A DNA stretch of 64,000 bases from Nectonema munidae (lineage: Eukaryota; Nematomorpha; Nectonematoida; Nectonematidae), in contig JAUIRK010000916.1 of NCBI GenBank assembly GCA_030549495.1, positions 1,401,001 through 1,465,000 of the forward strand, written 5' to 3'. The position numbers were made by a program, and so were the translations under genes. The stretch's first letter is position 1; each line of letters starts with the position of its first letter. Shown here in pieces: positions 25,680 to 36,319 of the stretch. The notes beneath the pieces are model-generated. The model worked only from the letters and a program-made list of their open reading frames with translations, ran no database searches and was not told where the DNA came from.

Positions 25680-25965
25680 ATAGGTTGGAGATGAATTATC
25701 GCGGTATACAGGTTGAAGATGAACCATCGTAGTATACAGGTATAATGTACTTATGTAGCATCGTCTCCCCGAATGAGGTATATCAAATCTTACATCTAGC
25801 AGAATGTGAAAAGAAAGTTGAACATTGTCTCCCTAGTTATTTGTACATGGAATAGAAACCATCGTAGTATACAGGTTGGAGATGAATCATCGTAGTATAT
25901 AGTTTGGAGATGAATCATCGTAGAATACAGGTTGGAGAAGAATCATCGTAATATACGGGTTGGAG
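25680..25965 (+). repeat. Minisatellite, unit about 28 bp (copy 1)
   Basis: Irregular repeats of ATCATCGTAGTATACAGG followed by TTGGAGATGA. Roughly seven units are recognisable, interrupted by a CGTCTCCCCGAATGAGGTA segment that is itself repeated (25634 and 25762). Units vary and spacers are absent. Copy 2 is about 62490-62780. Confidence 0.7.
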
Positions 25966-26242
25966 ATAACACGGAAGTTGTCTACCCGCGTTCAACCGTA
26001 CAGGTTATGAGATTCTGTATCTATTTATTTATAAATGCTTTGTTATAATAAACTTTATTTGCTTAATCTTCGTTCCTTAAAAAAATTATTTTCAGCAATA
26101 AATGACTTATTTATAATTGTGAGTTTTTTGAATATACATTAAGTATCAATTATGTATTATTATTATTATGTATTCCCCAACTTGGGGACAAGGTGTAGTC
26201 AAAGAAGAAGACTATTTTTTGATCAAAAGTCATTTAGTAAAA

Positions 26243-26395
26243 TCTCGGTCAGCCAAATGTCCGTTCGGTCAATTGTCTGTTCTGTCAAATGTCTGTTCGG
26301 CCAAATTTACGTCGGTTAAATGTCCATTCGGTCAGATGTATGTCGGCCAAATGTTTGTCGGCCAATTGTCTTTCGGCCAAATGTCCGGGTACCAA
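26243..26395 (+). repeat. Minisatellite of GGCCAAATGTC units (copy 1)
   Basis: About eleven units of 11-15 bp built on TCGGCCAAATGTCTG / TCGGTCAATTGTCTG. The reading frame across it (FGQM-type repeat peptide) is a translation artefact. Similar motifs in inverted orientation frame the element at 37259-37555. Copy 2 is 63061-63213. Confidence 0.75.
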
Positions 26396-26632
26396 TGTCG
26401 AGTAATGATGGTAGTGTGTTTATTGGACAAAAATTCTTTTATGATAAATTTTGAAAATTATTTTAATTTGACATTGTAAATTTATATGGATCTACCTTTG
26501 AATGACTAAGCAGAAATTATTATGAGAAAACTTAAAAGATATTGATACATTTGGAATTGGATTAGCTTATATATACGAGATGTTAAAGCTTGCTTCATTC
26601 AATAAAATTATCTGGCACAAATCCAATTTTTA

Positions 26633-27850
26633 CTAGGGCTTACCAACGGGAGGGAAAGATTCTCCTACTTTAGCAATTACTCTACATTGATTATTTTTAA
26701 ACTACCCCAGATTTCTCAACTTTGTTTCGGTTCAATATATTGATGATATATTAGCTTTTTTTGATAAAAGTACTGATATTGACGATGCTTTCAAATTTCT
26801 TGATGAGATTACCAAATACAGGAGGAATCGTAATACTGATAATTCGATCCCATACTTAGACATCTCGTTTCAAACTCAAGCGAACAACTTATTTAAATCT
26901 TCAGAAAGACAAAAGACAAAGGAATTACAATTAATTAAAACTCTGCACATTCTTTCAAAGTTAAGCAAGCATTAATTACTAATGAGTTATATCAAGTAGA
27001 CCGACTTTGCAGTACATCTGAACATAAAGAAGATAAATTGAATTAAATTGAAAACAAATTCAAAAAGAATAATTTTCTAGAAAATTTTGTCAATTATTCC
27101 TTTGATACATATATGAATAATACTAATAAAGATGCAATTGAATTTATTAGATACCTGTTTTTCGATACAAAGAAGGATAAAAAGAAAATACACAAAAAAT
27201 CTTTTCAAGAAAGAAAATATTGATTTAAATATTATAAACACTAGTATAGAATTTACATACCATATTTAGACCCAAAAATCATAGATGTGATGATAAGTGA
27301 AATATAATTGATAAAACTATATACAAGCTCACATGTAATTTATACGGCGAATATTATATTGGAGAAATAAACCCACCAGTAATATTCAGGCTTAGACAAC
27401 ATATTCATGACATTAACCGGTTATCGACATATGTCGACTTTACAAAAATAAATCGTCTGCATTTATTAATGCTTTTTAATACAAATCTTCTGCTTTACAT
27501 TAGATATCGTCTGGTTATTGTGGCCGATAACGGGTTAAACACAAGAGAACTAATTCTCCACTCGGTTCCATTTTGTTACTCATCATAATAATAATAAATA
27601 CCATAACTCTGATTTACAATTAAAAATACTGCAAAAATGTGGATGATAACGAAAGAATTGTCAAGGAAGAAATATTAAGATTTTGAATGATTCCAAAAAT
27701 GAATACACAATTTATGACCAAAATTTGATTTTAAAGATTGACTCATTGTATGATCGGTTGTCCTCTTATCACTTATAATAAACCTTTTTATGTATACTAC
27801 AATCTGTATAGTATCCCGAAGTAGGGATAGGACTATTGTGAAGCTGCATC
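26633..27850 (+). pseudogene. Penelope-like element, RT plus GIY-YIG, decayed (copy 1)
   Basis: RT landmarks: GLPTGGKDSPTLAI (26637, by frameshift), QYIDDILAFFDKS (26733) with the catalytic DD, and NSIPYLDISF (26840). Then VDRLCSTSEHKED, as in Penelope-like proteins. At 27315-27415 lies IYKLTCNLYGEYYIGEINPP followed by RLRQHIHDIN, a GIY-YIG endonuclease signature. The first Y of the motif pair is changed (GEY-YIG). Stops and shifts abound. A TTAA MITE interrupts it at 27417. The region after 27540 is probably its 3' part. Copy 2 starts near 63425 and is cut by the window end. Confidence 0.78.
27417..27534 (-). mobile_element. TTAA MITE, member E4
   Basis: 118 bp between TTAA at 27413-27416 and 27535-27538. 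Ends read inward: CCGGTTATCGACATA and CCCGTTATCGGCCAC. CAGACGATATCT and GCAGACGA boxes are inside. It interrupts the GIY-YIG region of the Penelope-like relic. Copy 2 ends before this point. Confidence 0.82.
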
Positions 27851-28703
27851 TCGTAAAAGGCGAGTAAATCGCTTATATATTACATTTATTCGAGTTTTAT
27901 TTATTTTGTATCAATATTCATATAAACCTACATATATATTTGTTGCTCCATATTTTCATTTAACTTTCCTCTACTTAATCTTATTCTCCTTTAATATCCC
28001 ATGTATCCTCATGCATTACTATATGTACTTTTTTCCCATACTTGTAACACAACTCCTCGCAACAACAATCTGTCCCCTCCTACAACCCCGGCTTATGAAC
28101 CTCCTCTCATATTTTATCTGTCAGTCAACTTTAAACAGTTCTCCCTTCAACCCAGTATATCTCATTAAAACTCAGCCTCTAATCATTACAAAAGATCATC
28201 TCTCCTATTCATCTTTGTCTAATCACTACTAAAGATCATCTCTCCTATTCATCATTTACATAATCCCCTTCAACTATCTACTAACTCCGTTTAATCCTTT
28301 TCATTCAAAGCATTTACATCTCCTACATTTAGTACTTTAATTTGAAAAAGACTCGTGGAGTCGGAAATTCGTTTTATTTAAATAAATTTGTTTGAAACGT
28401 TATTTTTTTATTATTTAATAATTTTTTACTTTTATTTTTATTAAATAATATTATCAAAAATAATTAAATTAACTCAAAATGAGTCTCATTTTTTAGAAAA
28501 GAGAGAAATAAAGGCGATGTTTACAATTCTAAAAATTTAGCAAGAGATCCATATGAGGCTTTAGGGTTGCTAAGCAAGTTGATTAATTTTGACATGATTT
28601 TACATATTTTGTAATGCAATCTCAATAATGTCATCATAAAAAACTGTTTCATCTCTTTCACATTTATTTTTTCCTTCTTGAACGTTGTTTTGTCCAAACC
28701 ACG
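27851..28703. other. C/T-rich then AT-rich spacer, no gene
   Basis: 27906-28330 is pyrimidine-rich with an open frame lacking motifs and a repeated AAAGATCATCTCTCCTATTC (28190 and 28229). Near 28346 a small hairpin GACTCGTGGAGTC is followed by GGAAA and poly-A-like sequence, resembling the 3' signature of Penelope-like elements. Nothing further. Confidence 0.4.
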
Positions 28704-30600
28704 ATGAGTGATATCAGTGAAATAAGCAATTCGTACTCATACTCATCAGAAAGGTATAACAGTGAAAGTCCAACTTCAAATGATTCCTATGACATTCGTG
28801 ACAGTCTTGTTGCTTCAGACAACACAATTTTTACTTGGACACCTACACAGTCTACTTCGCGAAGACGAACAACAAGAAATATCAGAATTATTTCACAATC
28901 AGAACCAGCTGATCCTAAAAATGGAGCTGAGCTATTGAAGGATATAGTCTTGATATTTTGCGATTATTTATGACAGAAACTTTGATTCTTCATATATATC
29001 AGAGGTCTAGCAAGACCTCCAGGGAGACAACTTGCCAAACTTGCCAGCCTTATTATATATTTAAATGTGTAAATCGTAAAATGCTTAAAAAATATACTTA
29101 AAATAAAAATTTCCAAAAAATATTTTACATACATATTGAAAGCCACATTTCAAAAATTCTACATAAAAGTTCAAAAAATTTAACTTTGAAATTGCAGTTT
29201 TATTTCATAAAAACTATATGATTGGTTGAAATGTTTATGTAATATATAATAACTAGCTAGAATTACAAGTAACTTTTTTTCTAATTTTATTGATTGAAAG
29301 TAACTCATTAATTATTATTTAGAAGTTCTGACCGAAAACTTATGAATTTATTTTCCACATATCAAAAGTTTGAAGTAAGAGATTTGTTGGATTATTTTCC
29401 TACTACATATTGGACACTCTAAGAATCCATCAATTAATTTGAAATACCTTTTTCTAGAAAAACAAGAAGACCTTTATGAAAGCAGCAACTTCAAGAAATA
29501 TGTTTTATATTATACGTTTATTCATATACTTTGATGATAAAAGTTGTAGAAACAATGAGGATAAAAATTCGCCAGTCAGATATATACATGATTATTTTCA
29601 TGATATATTATAAAGAGGTGAACACTAAAATAAATAATTTATTGAGCACTTAAAGTTTTTAAAATGTAAATTTTCGCCGACAGTCGGCTTTTCTAAACAC
29701 AAAATGATTATGGATAAGAGGGAGAGAAGGATGTAGCTTGAGGCAAAGAATGACGGAGGATTGAAACATATGCTTTTCTTTCGATTTGATGATTTTAATC
29801 AAAATTTTAAGTACAATAAATAATTAATTTATATTATTAATTCAGCCCGTGGGTGTGTATGGCGGGATAGATGTTTGAGAAAATTGACAGATGTGCACGA
29901 GGGGGTATATTTATTTGTAATCATTAATTAACATTTTCAATATATTATACACCTCAAGCTTTTGTTACAATAGATGAACAGTTAATTAAATTTCATAGGA
30001 GGTATCCAATTAAAATTTACGATTTCTTCGTTACGGTATTAAAATATATCATGATAATGACTCTAAAAGTTTTTTATTATAAAACCTCAAGTATACGTTC
30101 CTAGGTTAGAAAACCGCAACTATTTTAGTGGTCAAAGTATGGTGAAACGTTTAGTTAGAGGTTCAAATTTAGCTAAGGGCATAGGTATTAAAACCTATCA
30201 GGTTTTTACTTCTTATAAATCATGGGAATGGACTAGAAATAAAAATTATACAATTTGTGGAACAGTAAGATCAAACAGAAATGCGAAAGCAAATTTTTAT
30301 TTTATAGAATTGCATCTTTGATAGCGCATATTCCCCATAAACACGCACGCAAAAATTTCAAAGCAGTGCACCTTTCATCTAGTCAGCATTTAAAAGAAAT
30401 CAAAACAGAAGCGGCATATAGAATACCAGAAACATAAAAGCGGGGTTGATATAGCAAATAAAATGCTTAGATCTTACACTTGCTATAAACCAGACATAGT
30501 TTGCCAATATAGTTGGATTATTCCCAAACATAATTCTCCAAATCTATATCCTACTGCAAAAGATGGTGGAAAAAATATTTCCACAGAAGTTTATATCTAA
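28704..30600 (+). pseudogene. piggyBac-like transposase relic
   Basis: An N-terminal frame (28704-28973) starts MSDISEISNSYSY, is acidic and Ser-rich, and then has FTWTPTQS, like piggyBac leader regions. About 1.1 kb of unrelated DNA intervenes. At 30139 there is LVRGSNLAKG, YQVFTSYKSW and CGTVRSNRNAK, resembling the G-T-x-R-x-N box. At about 30435 KRGVDIANKMLRSYTCYK resembles the K-G-G-V-D-x-x-D-Q box after the catalytic domain, with the expected second D absent (N-K instead of D-Q). No complete catalytic core and no clear terminal repeats were found, so this is a fragment. The TTAA MITEs may have used an enzyme of this class. Confidence 0.6.
29841..29917 (+). repeat. 77-bp dispersed repeat, copy 1
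   Basis: TTCAGCCCGTGGGTGTGTAT to TATATTTATTTG matches 35152-35228 with three differences, all G here and A there. No inverted ends and no B box are evident. Confidence 0.85.
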
Positions 30601-31856
30601 AACTATCACAAACTTATATGAGACTTAGATCTGAGAATAACCGAATACCTAGAAATATCCTCAACGTTTATCATTCCATGGGTAACATTTCTCATTGAAT
30701 GATACACAGTCTAATTCTACAGGTAATTATTATTTACCTACATGCAAGACTAAAAAAAACAAAAACGACAAAATTTCAAAGACGTCACAGATTTATTTGT
30801 AAATTACATTCAAATATATTTGTTCTAATTGTAAATAAGCATTTTTGTGCACAAATTTATCACTTGCTTTACAATTGTTTATATATTATAATGCTTGAAT
30901 TACATCATGTTTTATTTTCCTTTTCATTTTAATACCTTTGTCTTAAATATGAAAAAGTATGGTATTTCTAGTCGCAAAAACAATAACTTTGTTATAATTT
31001 TAGGAAATTGTTTTTTTTATCTTAAGTTGAAAACATTTTTCATGGGTTGCAATCAAATTTTTTTGATCAAAAAAACTAAAAAACACAAATATATTATCAA
31101 AGAATATAAATATATGTAAACATAGATCAAATTTAGCTTTTAATGAATATATAAGTAAAATTTTATATTTAATTTAACAAAACTTTTTTTAAAAAGTATA
31201 TTATTTTTTTGATAATTTCCCGCTTTCCTGGGGAAAAATAAAAATTTTCGTCACACTAAATTATCTTTATTAGACACGGGATCCCGAAAGAAACACTATC
31301 TCAAAGTCATAAAACGCCAGTTTTAATTAAAACTAATTAATTTTTTTAATTAATAGTAACTTTTGATAACTAATGCGTTCGAAAAACACGAAACACATTT
31401 TAACACATTTAAAAAAAAATTTTTAAATAAAATACCTATCTATAAAAATATAGAGAATCATATGAAAGAATGGGGTTGTTAAAGAGAAAAAGTAAGGTAC
31501 TTACAACAGTTAGAAGACCACCGATACTTTCGAGATGTGAAGCCTCGCGTAAAAATTCTAAAACTTTGAGAGAACCTAGAACATTGATGCTGTCCTCTAG
31601 ATCAAAAAATAGAAATTCATAGAACTAAAACTAAAATAGATTTGGCATCGTTATTCGTTATCTATCTAAATCAGTGAAAAATCGAGTATCTTAACTTTTT
31701 CAATCTAACTATGAATAAAAGCAAGCATGAATCTGATATTCTTCTCAGATTAGCTTGGTTCTGTGGAGTATGAACCAGGATTGAAATGGACTACAGGATC
31801 GCACAGACTTGAAAAAATGAGTGCCTCATAAAAAAGTACTAGTAAATAAAAAAACT
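30601..31856. other. AT-rich stretch, no gene seen
   Basis: Small frames without motifs. Possibly the 3' flank of the piggyBac relic; a GGGAAAAATAAAAATTTTCG segment near 31230 is not matched elsewhere. Confidence 0.4.
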
Positions 31857-32004
31857 AATAAAACAATTTTCACTATTTTAAAATAGAACCGTCTGTTCTC
31901 AGAATAATTTCAAAATAATAGGAGGCATAAAGAATGCGTTTATTTGATATTTTCAAGTTTTTATAAGCAGCAAAAGCCAAAGTTTAAGTAGCTAACCCTT
32001 ATAG
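31857..32004 (+). repeat. 150-bp dispersed repeat, left copy of an inverted pair
   Basis: It matches the reverse complement of 37581-37729 with few differences, for example ACCGTCTGTTCTCAGAATAA and TTTTATAAGCAGCAAAAGCC in both. The pair lies in opposite orientation about 5.6 kb apart. Confidence 0.88.
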
Positions 32005-32090
32005 GGTGATTTGGTAGCACTTGTGTTTTTTTTTAATTATTGTAAATATTCATAGTATACAAAAATGGTAATTTAACCTTTTGAGGATCC

Positions 32091-32118
32091 CCCCCCCCCC
32101 CCTGGATGTGCGCCCCTG
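32091..32118 (-). mobile_element. CAGGGGCGCA-type element end
   Basis: A C14 run followed by TGGATGTGCGCCCCTG, the reverse complement of the element end seen at 12250. The far end was not found. Confidence 0.5.
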
Positions 32119-32613
32119 GGCAAATTGATAATTTAATTGCAAAATTGATGCAAATACAAAAGTATGCTGTCACTAAAATAATATTATAAAATGAAAATAA
32201 ATAATTTGAAAGAATGAAAAATTGTTAGAATAGTTATTTTCAACGAAAGCTATTCTATAAGACCGCCACTTCTTTAAGAGCGCCACTTTCTTACAGTCCC
32301 GATCAAATTTACATTAAAAATACCCTGTAAAAGACCACCACCTCTGTAACGGCGCCAGGCGCCACTACATTGCAGTCCGAATCTTAATAAAAACTTGCAC
32401 AAGAACGCCACGCACCATACTAGAGTAGTATATTATTTTGTTAGCCTTCCTTATTTATTATCTACATTACTAGAAAATGAAATCTTGCATCAGTTGACTA
32501 CTGAGATGACAAAAAGAAACTTTCTAATGATGTTACGTGAATTACAACTAAACTTGAAATGTAATTTATCATATGATATATGACTGGCACGCGTACATCT
32601 TGATCACTTTTAA

Positions 32614-32737
32614 CCCTTTGAGGACCAGTGGGTCACCTGTGATCCAAGAAATGAAAATCGCCTGCTTTGAATATATAAAATTCCATTGAAAAAGAAAGCA
32701 GACGAATCTCCTCTTCAAAATGTTGGTCCTCAAAGGG
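32614..32737 (+). mobile_element. TTAA MITE, member E5
   Basis: 124 bp with perfect 14-bp inverted ends CCCTTTGAGGACCA. TTAA precedes it (32610-32613); AACA follows, so the right target copy is mutated. One clear GCAGACGA box and one inverted TCGCCTGC remain inside. It is inserted in the Tigger element. Confidence 0.82.
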
Positions 32738-33018
32738 AACAATGAACGGTAATCTTCGATGTGTATCAAGTTATGCAGAGTGGTAGATAAAATAAGATTT
32801 CAGGCATACGACTAACACGCATATGCCTTATGTCATTCATGTAGCATTGATAATTGTAATTAATGATGTATACGTATTTACGTGGCAATTGTTTTACTTA
32901 GAATGAAAGTTTCTTCATCACATATTTTTGCTTTATTTAGAGCTAACACATAATAATTGTTTTCTATCAAAACGTATAAAGTAAATAAAAAAAACTCTGT
33001 CCCTTGTAGATAAAGTTA

Positions 33019-34460
33019 AGGTGATTGAAATGTAAGAAAAAATTGAAAGTTCACGTAAAGTGGCTGGCGCATTCAGCGTCAGCAAAGATCAAGTTCAAAA
33101 TATTATGAAGCGAAAAGCCGAAATTTTGTATGATTTTCAAAACAATGCTCCAAACGATCGTAAACGTAAAATGCGAAAAACAGGAAATGAAAAAGTTAAT
33201 GAACTAAGTTGGAAGTGGTTTCAAGACTCTTCAACTAGACGAGTACAAGTCAGTTTGTAAAGCGTCATAATATTGTGCTTCGATCTGTGTCTGGGGAAAG
33301 TGGTGATGTAGACAAAAGTGTTGTTTGTAATTGGAAACAAAAGCTTTCTACCATTTGTGCTGGGTATGAGCCAAAAAACATTTTTAACATGGATGAAACC
33401 GGCTTGTTCTACAGAAACAATCAGCGAAACAAATCATTTCATGTTAAAGGGCATAACACACATGGCGGTAACAGTCTAAAGACCGCATTACCGTTGCTTT
33501 ATCTGCTTCAATGACTGGAGAGAAATTTCCTTTACTTGTGATAGGAAAATCGGAAAATCCTCGTTGTTTTAAAAACATTGATAAACATTCACTTCCCGTT
33601 AAATATAAGTCAAATAAAAAGTCGTGGATGACAGGTGAAATCTTTGATAATTGGGTAAAAAGGTTTGATTGTCAAATGAAAAATCAAAAGCGAGAAGTCT
33701 TGTTCTCCTGCGCACCCTCATGTGACACTTACTAGCGTTAAATTAGTTTTTCTGCCACCAAACACATCAGTTATTCAGCCCATGGATGAAGGCATCATAC
33801 AGGCCATGAAGCTAAAATACAGAGACAGACAGCTACAGTTTGTTTGTGACAACATTGCGAAAGATGAGTTCATCACTGGTCTGGAAATTCTCCGAAAAAT
33901 TTCTTTTTTGGATGCCATCAACTGGGTCCATAAAGCTTGGAATGAAGTGACATCTTCCATTATTCATAAGTGTTTTGATCGAGCTGGATTTACTGCAGAG
34001 GTTTTCACGAATGTAAACACATCAGATATGGAAAGCACGGAGATTGACGTTGATGTTTTCGAAGAAACCAATGATGTTTCTTCATCAGTTTTATGTCTTT
34101 CCAAAAAATTATTTGGATTACAATTCAACAATCTTCACCACATTGATAATTCATGACCTTCCTACCTCAAATTATGCTATTGACTGGGATCGCTCCGCTT
34201 CAGATATTCTTCATGATAACGAAAAGGACTCAGATGGTGATGATGATGACGATGGTAAAGAGCCAGTTGAAGAATCGTTCAAGCCACCTTCTTTAACTCA
34301 CGTCCAAGACTGCTTAGAAATATGTAAGCAATTTGCTTTGCAAACAGGAAACAATGACATGCTAAAACATTGTTTCGACATGCAAGATATCACCATTAAC
34401 ATAAGAATGAAAAAATATACAAAGCAAACAACCATCACGAACTTTTTTAAAAGAAAGTGA
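33019..34460 (+). pseudogene. Tigger/pogo transposase pseudogene (TIGD4/6-like)
   Basis: N-terminal helix-turn-helix: KVAGAFSVSKDQVQNIMKRK (33057). A second, CENP-B-type DNA-binding part has ELSWKWFQDS. DDE core: first Asp in IFNMDETGLFYRN (33382); the third Asp in FLPPNTSVIQPMDEGIIQAM (33751). The segment with the second Asp, normally FLDN before P-A-H-P, is missing at about 33700-33712, a gap of about 11 nt that also shifts frame. Further frameshifts lie near 33260, 33480 and 34120. The C-terminus is acidic (DSDGDDDDDGKEP) and ends QTTITNFFKRK, a PCNA-binding box. Five frames are needed, so it cannot make an active enzyme. Confidence 0.88.
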
Positions 34461-34660
34461 ATTTTTTTATACATAATGAATTAAATGTTTTTATGCGTTT
34501 TTCCTGTTATATTCTAATATAAATTTTTTTGAAATTGTGCTAATTTTCTATGATAAATTTTTCAGATACTGAAGGTGAACCTTGATAAAACCGCCACCTG
34601 CGTAAAACAGCCGCTTTTGACTGGTCCCAAGGGTGACTGTCTTAAACAGGTTTGACTGTA

Positions 34661-35151
34661 TTAAGAGAGTTACTATTTTAACTCATTCATAAGCTAACAG
34701 TTTGTTATATAAATATCGCTTATTGTATTACTCGTACACTGTAAAACAAAACCACTAAGAAAATTCATTTATCATTAATATCCACTAAAACATGAAAAAA
34801 GAAGATGAGCATATGATTTATGAATAAAAATTACAAAAATCATATAAAAACTGAAACAATTGTAAATAAAATGAACTGAACAGGAACAACATTTGAGTTT
34901 TTGAAATTATTTATTAATAGGAGGGATTTTTTTAAGTATCACAAAATGATCAACTATACATTTTATGAACATTGATTTTGACTGTAAAAATAAAGGCATT
35001 AAACAATCAAATAATTTTTTTAAAGCGATAAAACAGAATTAAATACAATTTGAAATTTAAAAAACGATCCATAGAGTAAAAAATTGATGGATATAATTAG
35101 AGACAATTTAGAGGCGAGTACAGGTAAAAGCTGATCGGTTGGCCCATCTAT
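34661..35151. other. Spacer, AT-rich, nothing recognised
   Basis: DNA between the Tigger right end and the 77-bp repeat, with no motif or shared repeat noticed. Confidence 0.45.
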
Positions 35152-35228
35152 TTCAGCCCATGGGTGTGTATGGCGGGATAGATGTTTGAGAAAATTGACA
35201 GATATGCACGAGGGAGTATATTTATTTG
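35152..35228 (+). repeat. 77-bp dispersed repeat, copy 2
   Basis: Same-orientation partner of 29841-29917, differing at three sites, all A here. Confidence 0.85.
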
Positions 35229-35758
35229 AAATATTTTTAACTGTCATAAAACTTAGCTTTTCTATTTTAAGCATGATATTCTGATTTTGTCAAGGAACAA
35301 GAGAACGGATGTCTTGATTTTGGAAAGCCGCCAAATCTTTGTCTTTATCATCATCATAAAATTAAGACTTTGTCTTTATCGCTTGTTAGAATGCCTTTAA
35401 ATTACTTAAGCATTCGTCTTGAAATGACTTTAAAAAACTTTAGTATTTGAAAGGTATATTGACTTGCGTAGAGATCAAATTTACAATTTAGACGAACTAT
35501 TGTTTCGCCATTCAAAAAAATTGGCGAAATAATGAAAAAAAATATAGGTTTTAGAAAAATAATGAAAAAAATTATTCAATTTTAAGAAGGGTTGAGTCAT
35601 TAGAGGTCAAATTAAAAAGCTGACTAAGAAACGGACGAGATAAAGATTTCAGAGAATAATGGCCACGATAAGACCGAATTTTAAATACCACTCATAGATA
35701 AATGGAAGATGATGATGATGATGAATATATGTAATTGTAAATATAGAAAATAAAATAC
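35229..35758. other. Intron-like spacer downstream of exon B
   Basis: No further PHAX-like exon was recognised here. A (GAT)n-like run lies at 35707-35723. Confidence 0.4.
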
Positions 35759-36011
35759 TTATAAGTTGCGTGTTTGTTTCTGATAAGAACTCTCCGATTG
35801 TAGATGCCAATTTATCAATGTCATCATTTAGATTGAGACTGTGCTTTGTACAAAATTCATCAAGACTTCCTGATTTCTCAATCCTAGATCTTATATGAGG
35901 TCTTTTCTTAAAGAAATCGTTTTGGCTTAAAGGCACTTTATGAGGCAACTTTGGTTTTCGATTTTTTTTAAATGTTAAGTTTTTGGATTTACTGTTCGAA
36001 GAAGATTTATT
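35759..36011 (-). CDS. PHAX-like exon B
   Basis: The acceptor TTTTCTATTTAG precedes a frame starting NKSSSNSKSKNLTFKKNRKP; it contains FFKKRPHIRSRIEKSGS and ends IDKLASTIGEFLSETNTQLI. The last stretch resembles the start of the PHAX RNA-binding domain, where an I-x-x-x-L-x-E-P-K-x-x-L-I helix precedes a V-V-x-x-x-G helix. The donor is ATAA|GTATTT, phase 1. The start is phase 0, which fits the end of exon A. Assignment is from recalled family features and moderate similarity, strengthened by exon A upstream. Confidence 0.5.
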
Positions 36012-36297
36012 CTAAATAGAAAATTTATGAAGTAACTAATTTACAAACTAACAGGATACGAATGTTCATTCATATCTAATGAGATCTTGCAGAATTTGAC
36101 AACGATTCAAGAATTTATTAAAATTTTACCGATAGCACTCTTGTTTCGAAAATACTAATACATGCGCTAGGTAAGTAAAATTGGTTGCAAGTAAAATACA
36201 GTTGACTAAATCTATATTTATATATTTAATCCTAAAATAACAATATATAAAATTTATAGTCTTTTTCATTTTTTTTTGTAATTTTTTTTTATAATTG

Positions 36298-36319
36298 AAA
36301 AAAAAAAAAAAAAAAAAAA
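36298..36319 (+). repeat. Poly-A tract, 22 A
   Basis: A homopolymer within a minus-strand intron, preceded by T-rich runs (36270-36290), so the region can form an A/T hairpin. It may be a retroposed tail, but no SINE body is recognisable. Confidence 0.6.

Larger units (their letters stand above)
9118..27185 (+). repeat. Large direct duplication, copy 1 (complete interior)
   Basis: Bases 9118-12741 match 53829-57483, and 20504-27185 match 57492-64000, in the same orientation and nearly identically by eye. The copy-1 segment 12742-20503 (7,762 bp) has no counterpart in copy 2. Each copy carries the same mosaic: PHAX-like exons C and D, exon X, the LINE B 3' half, the ZBED-type hAT relic, two tandem arrays and a Penelope-like relic. 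A single junction sequence therefore was copied, which implies segmental duplication rather than independent insertions. The left edge begins CTGTTTTGATTGCATCAG. The right edge is unknown because copy 2 leaves the window. Confidence 0.93.
32250..34660 (+). mobile_element. Tigger/pogo DNA transposon, inactive
   Basis: The right end reads, reverse complemented, TACAGTCAAACCTGTTTAAG, then GACAGTCACC. The left end keeps TATAAGACCGCCACTTC and GAGCGCCACT boxes but has lost the outermost bases. Between them is a frameshifted transposase (33019-34460). A TTAA MITE sits in the 5' non-coding part. Confidence 0.8.

Noticed and set aside
25680-25965. Possible CRISPR array
   Set aside because: Units are irregular, abut without unique spacers, and the DNA is clearly eukaryotic.
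26168-26479. 103-aa frame with repeated FGQM-type peptide
   Set aside because: It is the translation of the GGCCAAATGTC minisatellite; repeat units vary in length and the copy-2 frame is shorter.
9118-27185. Block as a giant transposon (Polinton, Helitron or similar)
   Set aside because: No DNA polymerase, integrase, Rep/helicase or matching ends were seen; its content is host-like exons plus unrelated TE relics.
27906-28232. 108-aa plus-strand frame
   Set aside because: Pyrimidine-rich low-complexity sequence, no motif, not kept as a gene.
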